Notes under the pieces: generated by a model
The model's input: the letters and a program-made list of their open reading frames with translations, nothing else
What the model was told of the DNA's origin: nothing
The model's database searches: none
Part shown: positions 44,019-55,254 of the stretch, in pieces
How the letters are laid out: each line of letters starts with the position of its first letter
Numbering within the stretch: the first letter of the stretch is position 1
Assembly (NCBI GenBank): GCA_963978545.1
Contig: OZ021722.1
Coordinates: 4,096,001 to 4,160,000, forward strand
DNA from: Linyphia triangularis
Taxonomy: Eukaryota; Arthropoda; Arachnida; Araneae; Linyphiidae
Length of the DNA: 64,000 nt
Reading direction: 5' to 3'
Position numbers and translations under genes: made by a program

Positions 44019-44889
44019 TATGGACGATTCTGAATTTAAAGGGAATTTGTGGAGGTAAAAAAACATAAAATTAAAAAAAAAAGATAACAAAATTGAAATT
44101 TTACTCTTAGAATTTTATTAACAAAACTAATACATTTACCACTTCAAAAAAAAAACATTAATAGTTTTCTAATTTAGCTTGTAACCTCCGCGGTTAACAC
44201 CCATGGGGGTTATAAATAAGAGGAAGTAAGTAGATTGCCATGCTTAACCCTTTGCACTCGTAATTATGCTTTAGAAAGTTAGCAAATAACTCGGATTTTT
44301 TTTTTCGTGTTCAATCAAGATGATTTTTTTTTATGGAAATGTGTTCCAATTTAACTAGAAGGTTTACCATCCTTATATAAAAAATTTAAAAATATAGCCC
44401 CTGAATACACCCCTTGACCTAGGATGGGAATGTGGCCACATAATATTTTATTTTTCAACGTGTCCAAATAATTTATTGGAACTACTAATAATACTTAAGT
44501 ATATTACACTACACCGCACTGACCCTTTGCATTCCGCTGTCCCCTCTCAGGGGACATCGTAATCTAGCATATCACTCAAATGTGCCCTCTCAGGGAACAT
44601 TAAGTGATTACGGAGGATTAACTTTTTGAGAAATACATGTTTCTCTGAAGTTTTCTCTTGAAATGGCACAAGAAGTCAAATCAAAATATGGTAAAATTAC
44701 CAAGATTTATAAAAAAAAAAACATTTCAGCGGGGTTTTGTGTCAAAAGAGAACGAGAGAAGTGTTAGTTAACAACCGTCAGAGCACTTTTCTCTTCGCCA
44801 CTTGAAAGGAGCGATAAGGAGAGTTTGTCGATGGTTGGGTTTGTTGAAATTTACTGGCGCAAGGGCAACACTAGGGCTGAGCTGCTGGA

Positions 44890-45067
44890 TATGGTTGTTT
44901 TCAGATTATCTGGCGCCGTCAGCAACACGAGGGCTATAATGCGCCGAAACATTCGTCATTAGACAAGCCAACATACATTTACAAACACCCATGCCAAACA
45001 CGGGACTCGAACCCGCAACCTCGCGATCTAGAAGCTAGCACGCTAACCACTATACCGTTTGGTCGGC
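44890..45067 (-). mobile_element. SINE-A with 13-bp TSD
   Basis: Full length, with an intact GGTTCGAGTCC B box. Perfect duplications CTGAGCTGCTGGA flank it at 44877-44889 and 45068-45080. Confidence 0.95.
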
Positions 45068-45100
45068 CTGAGCTGCTGGAAGCCGTCCAGAGTGGTTCGG

Positions 45101-45283
45101 TTGGATGGTTGTTTTCAGATTATCTGGCGCCGTCAGCAACACGAGGGCTATAATGCACCGAAACATTCGTCATTTCACAAGCCAACATACATTTACAAAC
45201 ACCCATGCCTAACACGGGACTCGGAACACGCAACTTCGCGGTCTAGAAGCTAGCACGCTAACCACTATACCGTTTGGTCGGCT
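45101..45283 (-). mobile_element. SINE-A with 13-bp TSD, adjacent to the previous copy
   Basis: Full length. Perfect duplications CAGAGTGGTTCGG flank it at 45088-45100 and 45284-45296. Same orientation as its neighbour, only 20 bp from the latter's second duplication. Confidence 0.95.
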
Positions 45284-46208
45284 CAGAGTGGTTCGGAGTG
45301 TAAAAGGTTCAAAATCTAAGAAATGTAATATGGAACAAACTGTATAAATAATATTTAGTGGCGGAACGTAATGCCGGCACCTCCATCAAAGCAAATCAAC
45401 TTAGAAATTCTTCGAACAGAAATGTTTTGGTTAAGTTATCACAGTTTTCGTAATACAGATGCGATGTCCCCTGTACGGGGACATACGAGTGAAAAGGTTT
45501 AAAACTTAAAAGACTGAGGATACACTGGCTTTGCTTTTAAAGAAGGGGGAAAAAATGACTCTTTGATGAAAGGAAACGCCAAAAGTATAGTTAACACTAT
45601 AAGGAATAAATAACATTACTGAATATGGAGGTTACGTGAAAAAAAGAACTCACCAGATATTTGAGGATCGGACAGCTTTTTCACATACAATATAAAACTA
45701 TGCACATCCAACAACATCACCAGACAAAATAGTTGGCTTGAGCTTCACTTCAGCTCTGGCAAAGAAGACCTTACTGCTATCTAGTAGAATTTTAATCAAG
45801 TTCAGATATACCATGGAAGTTACCCCTCAGAAACCCAGGGACAACTTATGTGCATAAAATAAAGTGGCAAAATAAATTAAAACTTAAATTTCATTGTGAT
45901 TAGTTAATTATTTATGTAATAAATGATTGTTTAACCCAGATTTTTCCACAAATATGCTATTAATCAGGTTTATTTCTTCAGTTTACACTAAAAAAACAGG
46001 GTTGGGGACATACCATGGAAGTTACATTTCCCATGCTTTGAATTTCTTTAAAAACAAATAATTAATAAATAAATATGTAATATAAAGACTGAAAACATTA
46101 CATGAAAACTTTTTCCTACTTAATACTAATCTCCTCACTTAAAGGAATAAATATTACGCCAGTAAAAGCACAAGGATTGAAATTTCCCTTTAATTACAGA
46201 ATCGTCCG

Positions 46209-46663
46209 TATGCATTGCCAAGTTGTATGTATAATTGTATTGTACTCCTCTTCTTCTTGTGAACATATATTAATTGAACAAGTTTTAACCTGAGATGCAA
46301 GCGATTAATATTTTGTTAGTTTAAACAAGTTTCATCACAGCCGGTTACATTTTTTAAATTTTAAAGTCTTCTTGTCAAAATTTTTTAAAGTTCTTGTCAA
46401 GTTTCAGATCGAAAGAAAGTGGGTTAATTGTCACTCTGAAGACTCTGGACACTACAAACAAAATCTGAGTTAATATAAAGAATTAAAATACCAGATTTTT
46501 CCATTTGTCGCTAACCTTGACCTTCTAGTTTCTTAATGATGCGACGAGCGGTCAACTGGTGTTTATTACAAAAAGTATACTAATAAATATTACTTTTTTT
46601 TAGGTCGAAACAATCTTATTATGCTAATAAAATTAATTACAATTTCAAATTACAGTAAAATAT
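46209..46663. other. Spacer with R2 trace
   Basis: At about 46395-46480 'agtttcagatcgaaagaaag' and 'aaaatctgagttaatataaa' are a degraded R2 3' end. Nothing else is recognised. Confidence 0.4.
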
Positions 46664-47481
46664 TGTTGCGTTGATTGGTTCGAAAGATTTGAAGCCAAAG
46701 CAGATTAAGATTTGCAGAAATTTATTTCGATATACTCTTCACAGATTCTTTTACAAAACCTGAACTTCTCGTTTTAGAAAACTCAATACAGCTCTTTACA
46801 CAATAATAGAGCTCAAACAGCAGTTAAAAAATTTCACAACTGCTACAAATAGCCGTAAAAGACAATGCAATACAATTCTCTTTAGAACTACTCTGAATGC
46901 TCACTGAGACTCAGTATCTCAACTCAGTAATTCCACTCAGTCAGTAACTCAACTGACTCAACTACCTCCAGTCAACTAACCCAGTCAACTAACTCAGTCA
47001 ACTAACTAACTCAGTCAACTGACTCAACTCAGTCAACTGACTCAACTCACGGCTGGCCTTATATAGGAGTCAAAACTTCTTGAAACTTCTGGAGAACTTT
47101 CCAGATCGTAGTCGAAAAGTCCTATACATGTACATGGGGACCGAAAATTTCACCAAATGGTAGCTAAATTTGGCGACATTTGGCGATTTCTCGCCAAATT
47201 TGGCGACAAAAATTAGTCGCCAAAACCGTCGCCAACTTGGCTCTATCTCGCCAATTTGGCGAGATGGCCATTACCATAATGTTAAATGTCCTGCTCCTTG
47301 TAAAACTCGCTTCCCAGCGTTATCTCTGTAAAACTCGTTATCAAGTAATAAGACACATATTGCAGGGAATAAGCCAAGCTAAGACGAACTATTGCACTGC
47401 CTTATGCGAAAAGTACATAAATTTTCCTATTTACAAAATTAACACCACGAAATATTTACAAATATACAAAAATTCGTAACA
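46664..47481 (-). mobile_element. Solo LTR (Gypsy-like), 818 bp
   Basis: On the minus strand it begins TGTTACGAATTTTTGTATAT and ends CAATCAACGCAACA (TG...CA). It is flanked by ATAT on both sides (46660-46663, 47482-47485), a 4-bp duplication as Gypsy integrases make. Internally, in LTR order: a cluster of TTGGCGA/TCGCCAA motifs, a TATA box (CCTATATAAGGC, about 47057-47068), a TCAACTGAC-rich repeat downstream of the start site, and AATAAA near 46718. No internal coding or second LTR, so it is a recombination-derived solo LTR. Confidence 0.88.
46900..47045. repeat. ACTCAGTCA-type short tandem repeat within the LTR
   Basis: Irregular iterations of 'cagtcaactaactc' and 'gactcaactcagtcaact' in what would be the transcribed R/U5 part of the LTR. 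Confidence 0.8.
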
Positions 47482-48919
47482 ATATATTAATTATTACTAA
47501 AATTCTACTCACAAGTTGTTCAGTATATTTGCTACACTCAGGGCCGTCACTAAGAATTTTGGTTGGGGGGGCGTAGACATCCTTTTGCCGACTGAAATCA
47601 AGGCATGTCCGGTGTAAATTTAGAAAATATAAATTAAGTTGCTAATAAATTGTTAACTAATTTTTATTAATGTAAAATTAACGTATAAATAATTTTTAAT
47701 TAATATATGAATAATTCCTGCATTATTAATTAATGTAAAACTAATTGTTAATGCATTTTTTTTTATTTAATTGTGAATTGTTTTATTTAATGTGAAATTA
47801 GTTTGAATTATTTTTAAATTACCGTCTAAACAATTTTTAATATTTTATGGCATTTTATTAATACGTACTTAATGTCAAATTTTAAGTAAATTCCCATCAC
47901 ATTATAGTTGAAGTTCAGTCAAATTCATTTAATTATTCATTTCTTTTTAGTAAATTAACTCTTCCTCTCCAAACAAAGGAGATTATTTTTTGGAAGCGTT
48001 TTTATTTGGGAGCAGGGAGGAGGGGGGGGGGGGAGACATTTATACCTTGCAGATAGATAGAATTTTCCCCCACAATCTTAAACCAATTCAGTAAACTGAG
48101 AAGTACAAGTGCTTCATTTCGATACAAGTTGCATTGCAAAAGACAATTATTATTAAAAACGATTTGTTAATTATTTAATTTTTAAATACTTTTTAACACA
48201 TTTTCCTAACTAAAAAAGAAAAGATTTTGATTTTTCTTGAAACGTGTAGTAATATTAAAACTTAATTTTTTTGTAATAATTCAAAGGAACCTACTTCTTA
48301 AAAGTAGTTACTTCGAGTATATATTTTTATCAAAATTGCTGGATTTAATTTTAATGATTTTTTTTTTGTGGTTTTTCACTGATGTTGTATGTTTTTTCAG
48401 CAATAATTTCTGCAAATATTACTCGTTTTTTGAACAATAATCATTTGTTGAAGAAGGAAAGTATACTTGAAAATGCTAGTTTTTTTTTTCCTAAGCGGGA
48501 TTAAAAATAAAATGGATTACTTTAGCATTAAACCAAACTATAATATTTATGTGCAAAAAGGTAAGTTATTTGCAACTAATTGAACTTCGAATTTAATGAC
48601 AAAATACTCTATAAAAAAAAGCATGCCATAATTTTTAGCACAACATACCAAACTGTATAGGGAATAGTACGTGTGGGGTTTTTTGGGAAAGGTGTGGGGA
48701 GGAGGAGAGGTATTCAAATCTACAATGTTAATCCGATCTTGAGGAAGAACAAGTTGCACATTTGATCTTCAAAGCAAGAGAAACATCACTGTCAACATGA
48801 AATTTCCAAAAACCCACCCCCATTTCCCTTACCCACATGTAATGGTTACGATCCTAATTTGAGATTTATTGATCCAATTTGAAATATTTTTAAAGGTATT
48901 TAGACTAAAAATCCAGCAT

Positions 48920-49010
48920 AGGTTGGTTGGTTGGTTGTTTTTCAAATTTATTAGGCGCAAGGGCAACACAAAGGCCAAATTGCGTCAGAAATCGAGGATA
49001 GGAGTGAAAG
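48920..49010 (-). repeat. SINE-like fragment (third type)
   Basis: 'ggttggttggttggttgttt' followed by 'aaatttattaggcgcaaggg' and 'caacacaaaggcc'. A related piece, 'gaaatttactggcgcaaggg' then 'caacactagggc', occurs at 44848-44878. These look like the tail of another SINE family sharing the (CCAA)n end. Confidence 0.5.
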
Positions 49011-49226
49011 GATACTCACAATTTGCAATACACTGAACCTGGTTGTATTGGACAATGTCGGTCCACAGCTATTTGAGCACGGGGAACATTAAGAATTTTA
49101 GATAGTATTATAATAAACCTTTCAATACTTTTCCAAAGATTATTTTGTTAGAATAAATTCGATATCGCCTTCCAGTTTACAAGTGGCATGCATTATTTTG
49201 GGAATGCAATTTCAATATATGAAGTA

Positions 49227-49959
49227 CAAGGTGGTCATAAAGAAACTTTGCCGATATATGGGCCTCTAGCTTCCGTTCCGTTTAACAGATCGAGATTTCA
49301 AGTATAGTTATTCAGAAGTATGAGCTCGATATTCTGTGAATTTCAACAAATGGTGCTCACGGTTATGGTTATAGTTACATGCACGAAATTTTCAAATGAC
49401 AACGTCTACTTTTTCCTGTCGCAAAATGCTCAGCGCATAAGGAAACCCTAAAGAGGGATGGAACGGTACGTGTATCGCAAAAAACGGACGCATTATGCTT
49501 GCACAAAAATTGAAAAGCTCTGCGAACGGCCAACAAAAACGCGATTGAGGCACACGATGGAAATTTGCATTTGACAGAGGCCAAAGTTCACATGAGTGCC
49601 ATCACAGGCAATTTAATCAGTTTTCCAAGCTGAATATTTGGTGAGCGGCCTCCATTGCTCAGATCGTGTTTTTGTTGGCAGTTGCAGATCTGTATTTTGT
49701 GCTTCCGTTTTTTGTGATACACGTAACATTCCAACGCTCTTTAGGGTTTTCGCATGCAGTGATCATTTCTCGATTGGAAAAAGTAGGCGTTGCTATTCGT
49801 AACTATAACCAAGGTAATCATGAGCGCCATTTTGCCGAAATTAACAGAATTCCGACCTCATATCTCTGAATAACTATACCTGAAATCTCATCTCGATCTG
49901 TTGAACGAGACTGCCTTTAGAGATCCATATATCGGCAAAGTTTCTTTATGACCATCCTG
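49227..49959. mobile_element. mariner/Tc-type foldback element, 733 bp
   Basis: Left end CAAGGTGGTCATAAAGAAAC, inverse of right end CAGGATGGTCATAAAGAAAC; 33 of the first 35 positions match and the arms continue as inverse copies for about 360 bp, to near the centre. TA flanks both ends (49225-49226, 49960-49961). The short open frames inside are arm by-products. Confidence 0.9.
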
Positions 49960-50074
49960 TACATAACATCATTTATGGAGTTCTACTTGACATTAATTGC
50001 AATAACTTTGTAAAATGAGGGTCAATTTTCGCATACAAAATTTTGGTGTTTTGAAATTTTGTATAAAACCTTTA

Positions 50075-50215
50075 ACTCATATGATGTAAATGAAGTTTAA
50101 TATTTTATGTAAATGACGTTTAATATTACATATTTTATGTAAATGAAGTTTAATATTTTATGTAAATGACGTTTAATATTACATATTTTATGTAAATGAC
50201 GTTTAATGTGTATGT
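50075..50215. repeat. Short tandem repeat, ~28-bp unit
   Basis: 'atgtaaatgaagtttaatat' and 'atgtaaatgacgtttaatat' alternate in about five units with 'tttt' or 'tacatatttt' spacers. Confidence 0.85.
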
Positions 50216-50325
50216 CATGGTTTTTGAGGCGTTGTCTGACGTACCACGAATAAAAGTATATCATCTACTGTAACACATCAAAGTTATTTAATGTCAGTGA
50301 AGATATCAATGATGATATTATTTTA

Positions 50326-50850
50326 ATGCTCCTGTCAAAAAGGATATACTTACTCCAATTCAAAATTGCCGACCGTCAACTGAAGCTGCATTGTGATCAC
50401 AATTTTATAATACTAACGATGAGTTTAATTATTTGTACTTTTTCCATTCAATATGTTTTGAAACACCCGTCAGTAGGGATTTTTAAAAGAAGGGATGACA
50501 TTTCAGAAATTTGCCGACTACCAGCCTTTCTAAAAACTTATGGTAATATTAGCGTTCGCAGTCCATCATTGTAGCCGGAAAAAAAGACACCGACTCCCCT
50601 ATAATAGACTTCTATTGTAAAAATATCGATTCGTCAAACTCGGGTCACGCTGCATTCAGATATTTTTAATAATTTTGTTCCATTCCCCTCCCCCCCCCCC
50701 CCCCTCATTTAATTCGATTTTATTGTGGATCGACTTTAGAAAAAGAAAAATCTCGATAAAATTTTTGAAAATTTGCCGACTGTCCAACTTTCTAAAACTT
50801 TGGGGGGGGGGGGAGAGTCGCCCCCTACGCCCCCCGTTTCCGTCGTCCCT
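50326..50850. other. hAT right-end region with repeated phrase
   Basis: 'gaaatttgccgactaccagc' (50507) and 'gaaaatttgccgactgtcca' (50768) recur, with C- and G-homopolymer runs at 50690-50705 and 50803-50814. Open frames here are short and motif-free. Confidence 0.4.
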
Positions 50851-50857
50851 GGCTACA

Positions 50858-51550
50858 CTAGCTGAATTCCCGTGCTTCGCATTGCAATCAAAAGACATTC
50901 ATGTAATCCACATTTCAGACGCACGATCCCTTTTCCATCCCGAAAAATTGATTTACTTTATCCATGCTTGCCTTTGTTGACACTTGTTCGAGAATTTATG
51001 ATTGTGAATACATTGGAAATGAGACATTTGAATATCCCACGTTTAGAATGTTTAATTCCCTTTTGACCCTTTTTAATTAATTAATCGAGATCGCAATAGT
51101 CTATTGTGTTTATATTTGGTGTTAGTTCTAATTTTCAAAGTTATAACTATATTAAAAGTGAAACATTAAGATATACCTCGTATAGTTTGACTGTTGCGTC
51201 GACTTTTCAACCCTTAAAAATTCATTAATCGATATTGGAATTACTTATTTATTCTTATAATCGCCCTTCTTAGCATTTGCACCAAATATCATAGTTGTAA
51301 GTGGGACATTCAAATATCCCTCGTTTGGAACAATTAACCCCTTTTCGATCCTTTAAAGTGGGTTAATCGAGATCGGAATAGCTTACTTTTTCTATGTTTG
51401 TCTTTGTTGACATGTGTACCAAATTTCAGAGTTTATAAAAAATGGGAAGTGGGACATTCGAATCTACATTTCTATCCCCTAAGGTGAGTTAATCCGGATA
51501 TAAATAGTTTCTTTTTTCTTTGTTTGCCATTTGTTGATATTTGTACAGTA
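50858..51550 (-). mobile_element. Helitron 3' portion, same family as 6340-7582
   Basis: On the minus strand it ends GAATTCAGCTAG followed by T, and consists of three to four diverged 148-bp units ('gggacattcaaatatccctc', 'ggttaatcgagatcggaata', 'gcttactttttctatgtttg'). The 5' TC terminus is missing; the sequence changes at about 51545. Confidence 0.8.
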
Positions 51551-52534
51551 AGGAAAAAAAATCCGAACGATGGCTTATATCTTGTATTCTAATTGATGAA
51601 ATGACAAAAGTCAAGTACCGTTGCAAATTGTGGAAGGTCTTTATTAATTGCATATATATATAAATATATATCATGAAGGGCATCTACATATTAAAACTAA
51701 ACCAAATTTTAAAAAGTTCAACAGAAACCCCCCATAATATATTATACCATATTTAAATTTAGAATATTAAAAAACGTCTAAATACCAAATTTCATAATTT
51801 TTCAATGAGTGGTTAGTAATATAAAATGATGTCAAAAAGTGATAAATTAATGTTTAAAAGAAAATTTGTTATTTTTTTGGCCATACATTTTTATATCGTT
51901 AATATATTTTAGCAATTTTCATTTCAAAAGATTGTTTGCTTAAGGCCAAATCTAAATAATATGCAACTTTTGTGTCAAACAGTTTCTTAATAATTAATTG
52001 TTAATTAATAAAACAAAGTTTAAAAAATTTTAAATATAAACTTTTTTTTTTCATTAGAATTATCATGGTCGAAAACCTCTCCTCCAGAATTTTTTTCATT
52101 TCATTTTGACTTTTGGTTCTCGATATTTTAGCCAAAATGTTAAAAAGCTCACTTAAGGACCGCGTAACAGATTACGTCTTGAATCATGCAAAACGTTCGA
52201 TTCTTCTCCGCTATAAAGACGTTTGCCCTTAAGATCGGCAAAAACGTTTTCGCTCACAAGCGACGTGTTTCTCAACATAATGAGATATTTTTGTATCTAG
52301 GGTAAATGAGGTATTCTAAATTGAATGAAAAAAAAAAATAAGGGTTCTTATTTAAATTTTTAAAGATAGAGTCAAATTTACTGAGTATACAAGCCTCCTA
52401 AGAATTTTTTTTTTTGCATCAGACATCTAAAAAATCGTAAACAAAACATTTTGGTGCAAAACTCAAAATTCTAAGATAACTAGAACCGAAGATATAGACA
52501 TCGGTTTTTTTTTTTTTGTTTTTTTTGTTTTTTG
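51551..52534. other. Unassigned AT-rich region
   Basis: It begins 'acagtaaggaaaaaaaatcc', which resembles a DNA-transposon end, but no inverse partner is found. Otherwise nothing seen. Confidence 0.35.
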
Positions 52535-53060
52535 CGTATTGTACATAGAGTGTGCAGTTTTTTGAGAAAAGGTACATGAGTAATGAAAAATGAAATTTTG
52601 AGAAAAATGCTTTTTAAAGAAAGATTTGCTTACACTAATAGCTACCACTTGTGACTTTAAAAAAAATTATTAAAAATACTTTTAATCGAGGTATTATTAC
52701 AAATAAAGTATCATTTTCAAGAAAAAAAATTTAAAATTTTAATAAACAATAATAAATTCAGAATCGATTTTTTTATAAATTTAAGGGTATCAAATTTAAG
52801 ATAAGGTTTAAGGTAACCCTAAAAAATTTTTTAAAAAATCGATTTTTAGTTTTGTTTATCAAAATTTAAATTCTTCCCTATAAAAGTATACCTCATTTAT
52901 AATAATACCTGAACTAAAAGTATAATTTTTCGAAGACAAAATTGGTAACTATTAGAGTAAGTAAAGTTTTCTTTAAAATGCGTTTTTCTCAAAACTTTAT
53001 TTTTCATTATTCATGTATCTTTTTCTAAGAAACTGCACAAACTATCTTCCTAAAATTTTT
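52535..53060. repeat. Large AT-rich inverted repeat
   Basis: 'gtgcagttttttgagaaaag', 'aatgaaaaatgaaatttt' and 'cactaatagctacc' on the left are matched in inverse by 'ggtaactattagagtaa', 'aaaactttatttttcatt' and 'ttctaagaaactgcac' on the right, with arms of about 230 bp meeting near 52800. Confidence 0.75.
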
Positions 53061-53600
53061 ACTACATATTCCTTTTATGTAACTGTGTATTCAATATACA
53101 ATATATATTATATACAATATATTATTTTAAAAATATTTTTTGTTTTGGCTTATTTTGTTGGGGGAGGGGGGGGGGAAGAAAATGTAATTTTTTATCAAAC
53201 TTGAGTGACTTTCACAAAAATTCATTTAAATAAAAAATAAATGAATTACAATAAAAATCTAACTTAGGTAGAATAACAAGCGTTTGCTAATTGGACTGAA
53301 AAAAAAAAATTAGGCTTCCATGTCAATTACTTTCTTAGAAAAATGTACATGAAATATGCCAAATTAACATTACCAGGTATAAAGGGTACCAACTCCCTTT
53401 GAAACTTAAGAGAGTCACCAGTTTTTTGTTATGATTCGGGTAATTATGTAACATTCATTGATTGCTTGATTTGTTTCGTACTCATTTTCCAGTATTAAAA
53501 GTGTGCTAAGTGAAAACTGTTTTCAATTAATTTTTTTTTTTTTTAAATCTCAATATGACAAAAGATATAAATAAGAAAGGACACAAATGAGAAAAGACAC
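53061..53600. other. Unassigned AT-rich spacer
   Basis: No gene seen. A G-run occurs at 53160-53175. Confidence 0.4.
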
Positions 53601-53672
53601 AAACAATAAGACAAATTGATAAATCACTTCATATACGTAACATTCAATCAATTTCTCTGCCAATGCAAATAA

Positions 53673-53716
<44 letters not shown>

Positions 53717-54260
53717 TTTATTGAAATTAATGTTGCAAAAAGCTCTTGATCACAACAATTAAATCACATGTTTACTGAAACAGATGAAGCATAAAAATCT
53801 TGCTAATGTATCGAATAATATAAAGGATTTTACCAAATTGATTTTTAAATGTATTAAATTAAAGAGAGATCAGATTAGTATTGCATTGGCATACATTGAA
53901 ATATCCATTAGTTATTCCCAGACTTACTCATTCAATTCATAGAAACCTAATGATTTCATATGCGTCACAATCAATCAATCTCTCTTCCAATACAAAAGAA
54001 GTTTCTTAAAAAAAAACACATTTCTTGAAATTAATGTCGCAAAAAAGATCTGGATCACAACAATTAAATCACATGTTGTTCATTGGAACAGATGAAGCAT
54101 AAATATCTTGTTAATGGAATAAATGTCTTAATTTAAAAAATAGATTAGCAATACGTTTGCATAAGTTCAAATTGTATTATATTGGCAAATATTGGCCAGT
54201 TATGCACAAATTTACTCATTCGATTCGGTAATGCAACTAAATGATTCGTTAATTTTGTCC
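53601..54260. repeat. Tandem duplication, ~305-bp unit
   Basis: 'gatcacaacaattaaatcac' occurs at about 53748 and 54053, and the flanking 'caatcaatttctctgccaat' / 'caatcaatctctcttccaat' and 'cagatgaagcataaa.atct' keep the same spacing. The first copy contains a 38-base A-run (53677-53714) that accounts for part of the length difference. Confidence 0.8.
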
Positions 54261-54404
54261 GCACTCTCAAAGGTAAATAAACTTGCAGAATGTGTCCCGT
54301 GGAAACGTTAAGAATTATTTAACTTAATGAAAAAAATAAAATGACAGACAGTCTGGGAGTCATTTTATTATTAAAGAAAATTGTTGACAAAAACAGGGAG
54401 TGCA

Positions 54405-55090
54405 AACAGCATCTCAGGTAGCACAGAGATATTGGGAAATTTCGGAAACAGAAGGGTTCTGCGTAGATTGGAAGGTCCATGCCGAAGCTTGAGCATCGTT
54501 CCAAAATACACCATTTTTTTTTTTTTAAATAAACGTGTTAAAACCATCGCAAAATATATTTGATATCCCTCCGCCTTTTCTTATAACACTATACGTATTT
54601 CAATTTTAAAACTCTGCACCAACATTTTAAAACTTCCAGTATATGTTACCCTATCTTGGGGCGAGATTGGCCAACATCCGTAGCAACGGACAGTCTATAA
54701 CAGTCCACATCGGGATTGGCCAGTGGATTTATGCTCCTGGGAATGTAACTAAAGAATGTGTTTTGTTGAAATTTGTCTTGGGTCTTTACTTTAGAATATT
54801 ATAATACTAGTTGACCCAGTCAGCTCATTTAAGAGTACTTAGAGGTTCGCCAGAGTTAGATAGAGATATATATTTCTTTGGTAACGTGCTTAAATCACGG
54901 TTTTCTCTTTTCTAATGTGCTGCCATCTACTGTATACTGTCACAACTTCCCAGAACTTTTGATGATGATATTTTTTTGCCATCGATTTTCAAATAAATAA
55001 CACAATGGGCAATTGTTAATAAACTATTCGTCAGAAGCGAAGGTCCTTTAATTTATCATTTATTAATTTTCGTTTCTTATAAAGGGAGAA
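54405..55090 (+). repeat. R6 repeat, plus copy
   Basis: R6 phrases: 'tctcaggtagcacagagata', 'tccaaaatacacca', 'atatgttaccctatcttggg', 'gcgagattggccaacatccg', 'tagcaacgg', 'gctcatttaagagtactta', 'atgtgctgccatctactgta', 'aataaactattcgtcagaag'. The inverse copy is at 61170-61890. Confidence 0.88.
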
Positions 55091-55254
55091 AAGAAAAAAA
55101 CTTATATACATTAAGTTACGCGGCTCATGCACTACAGCCAGTGCAGCCACACTGAATCTAAATTCATTAGCTCAAAACTAAAATTATATATTTTGCAATG
55201 TTCTAACTTAATATATTTTACAATTTTCTACTTTCCAAATATTACTTTCCATTG

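Larger units (their letters stand above)
44248..45498. mobile_element. piggyBac-like element in R7, itself filled with SINEs
   Basis: The left end CCCTTTGCACTCG and the inverse of the right end (ACCTTTTCACTCG) match at 11 of 13 positions, with TTAA on both sides (44244-44247, 45499-45502). A second internal start at 44522 (CCCTTTGCATTCCGCTGTCC, followed by GGGGACATCG) pairs with the right end region (GATGTCCCCTGTACGGGGAC) through a stem-forming motif, so a related element may be nested. Two SINE-A copies are inserted. No transposase coding. Confidence 0.85.
44177..46208 (+). repeat. R7 repeat, copy 2, split by a piggyBac-like element
   Basis: R7 runs from 'tgtaacctccgcggttaaca' to 'gattgccatgc' (44243) and resumes at 45499 with 'ttaaaacttaaaagac', then follows copy 1 to 'ttaattacagaatcgtcc'. 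Copy 1 at 33341-33362 reads 'ccatgcttaaaacttaac', the empty form. Confidence 0.85.
47539..50851. mobile_element. hAT element with 8-bp TSD, 3.3 kb
   Basis: The left terminus CAGGGCCGTCACTAAG and the inverse of the right terminus, CAGGGACGACGG, share CAGGG.CG.C and are both followed by a G-run with 'ggggggcgtag'. Perfect duplications GCTACACT flank it (47531-47538, 50852-50859). The interior is mostly non-coding and hosts a SINE-like fragment and a mariner-like foldback. No transposase blocks were recognised. Confidence 0.8.
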
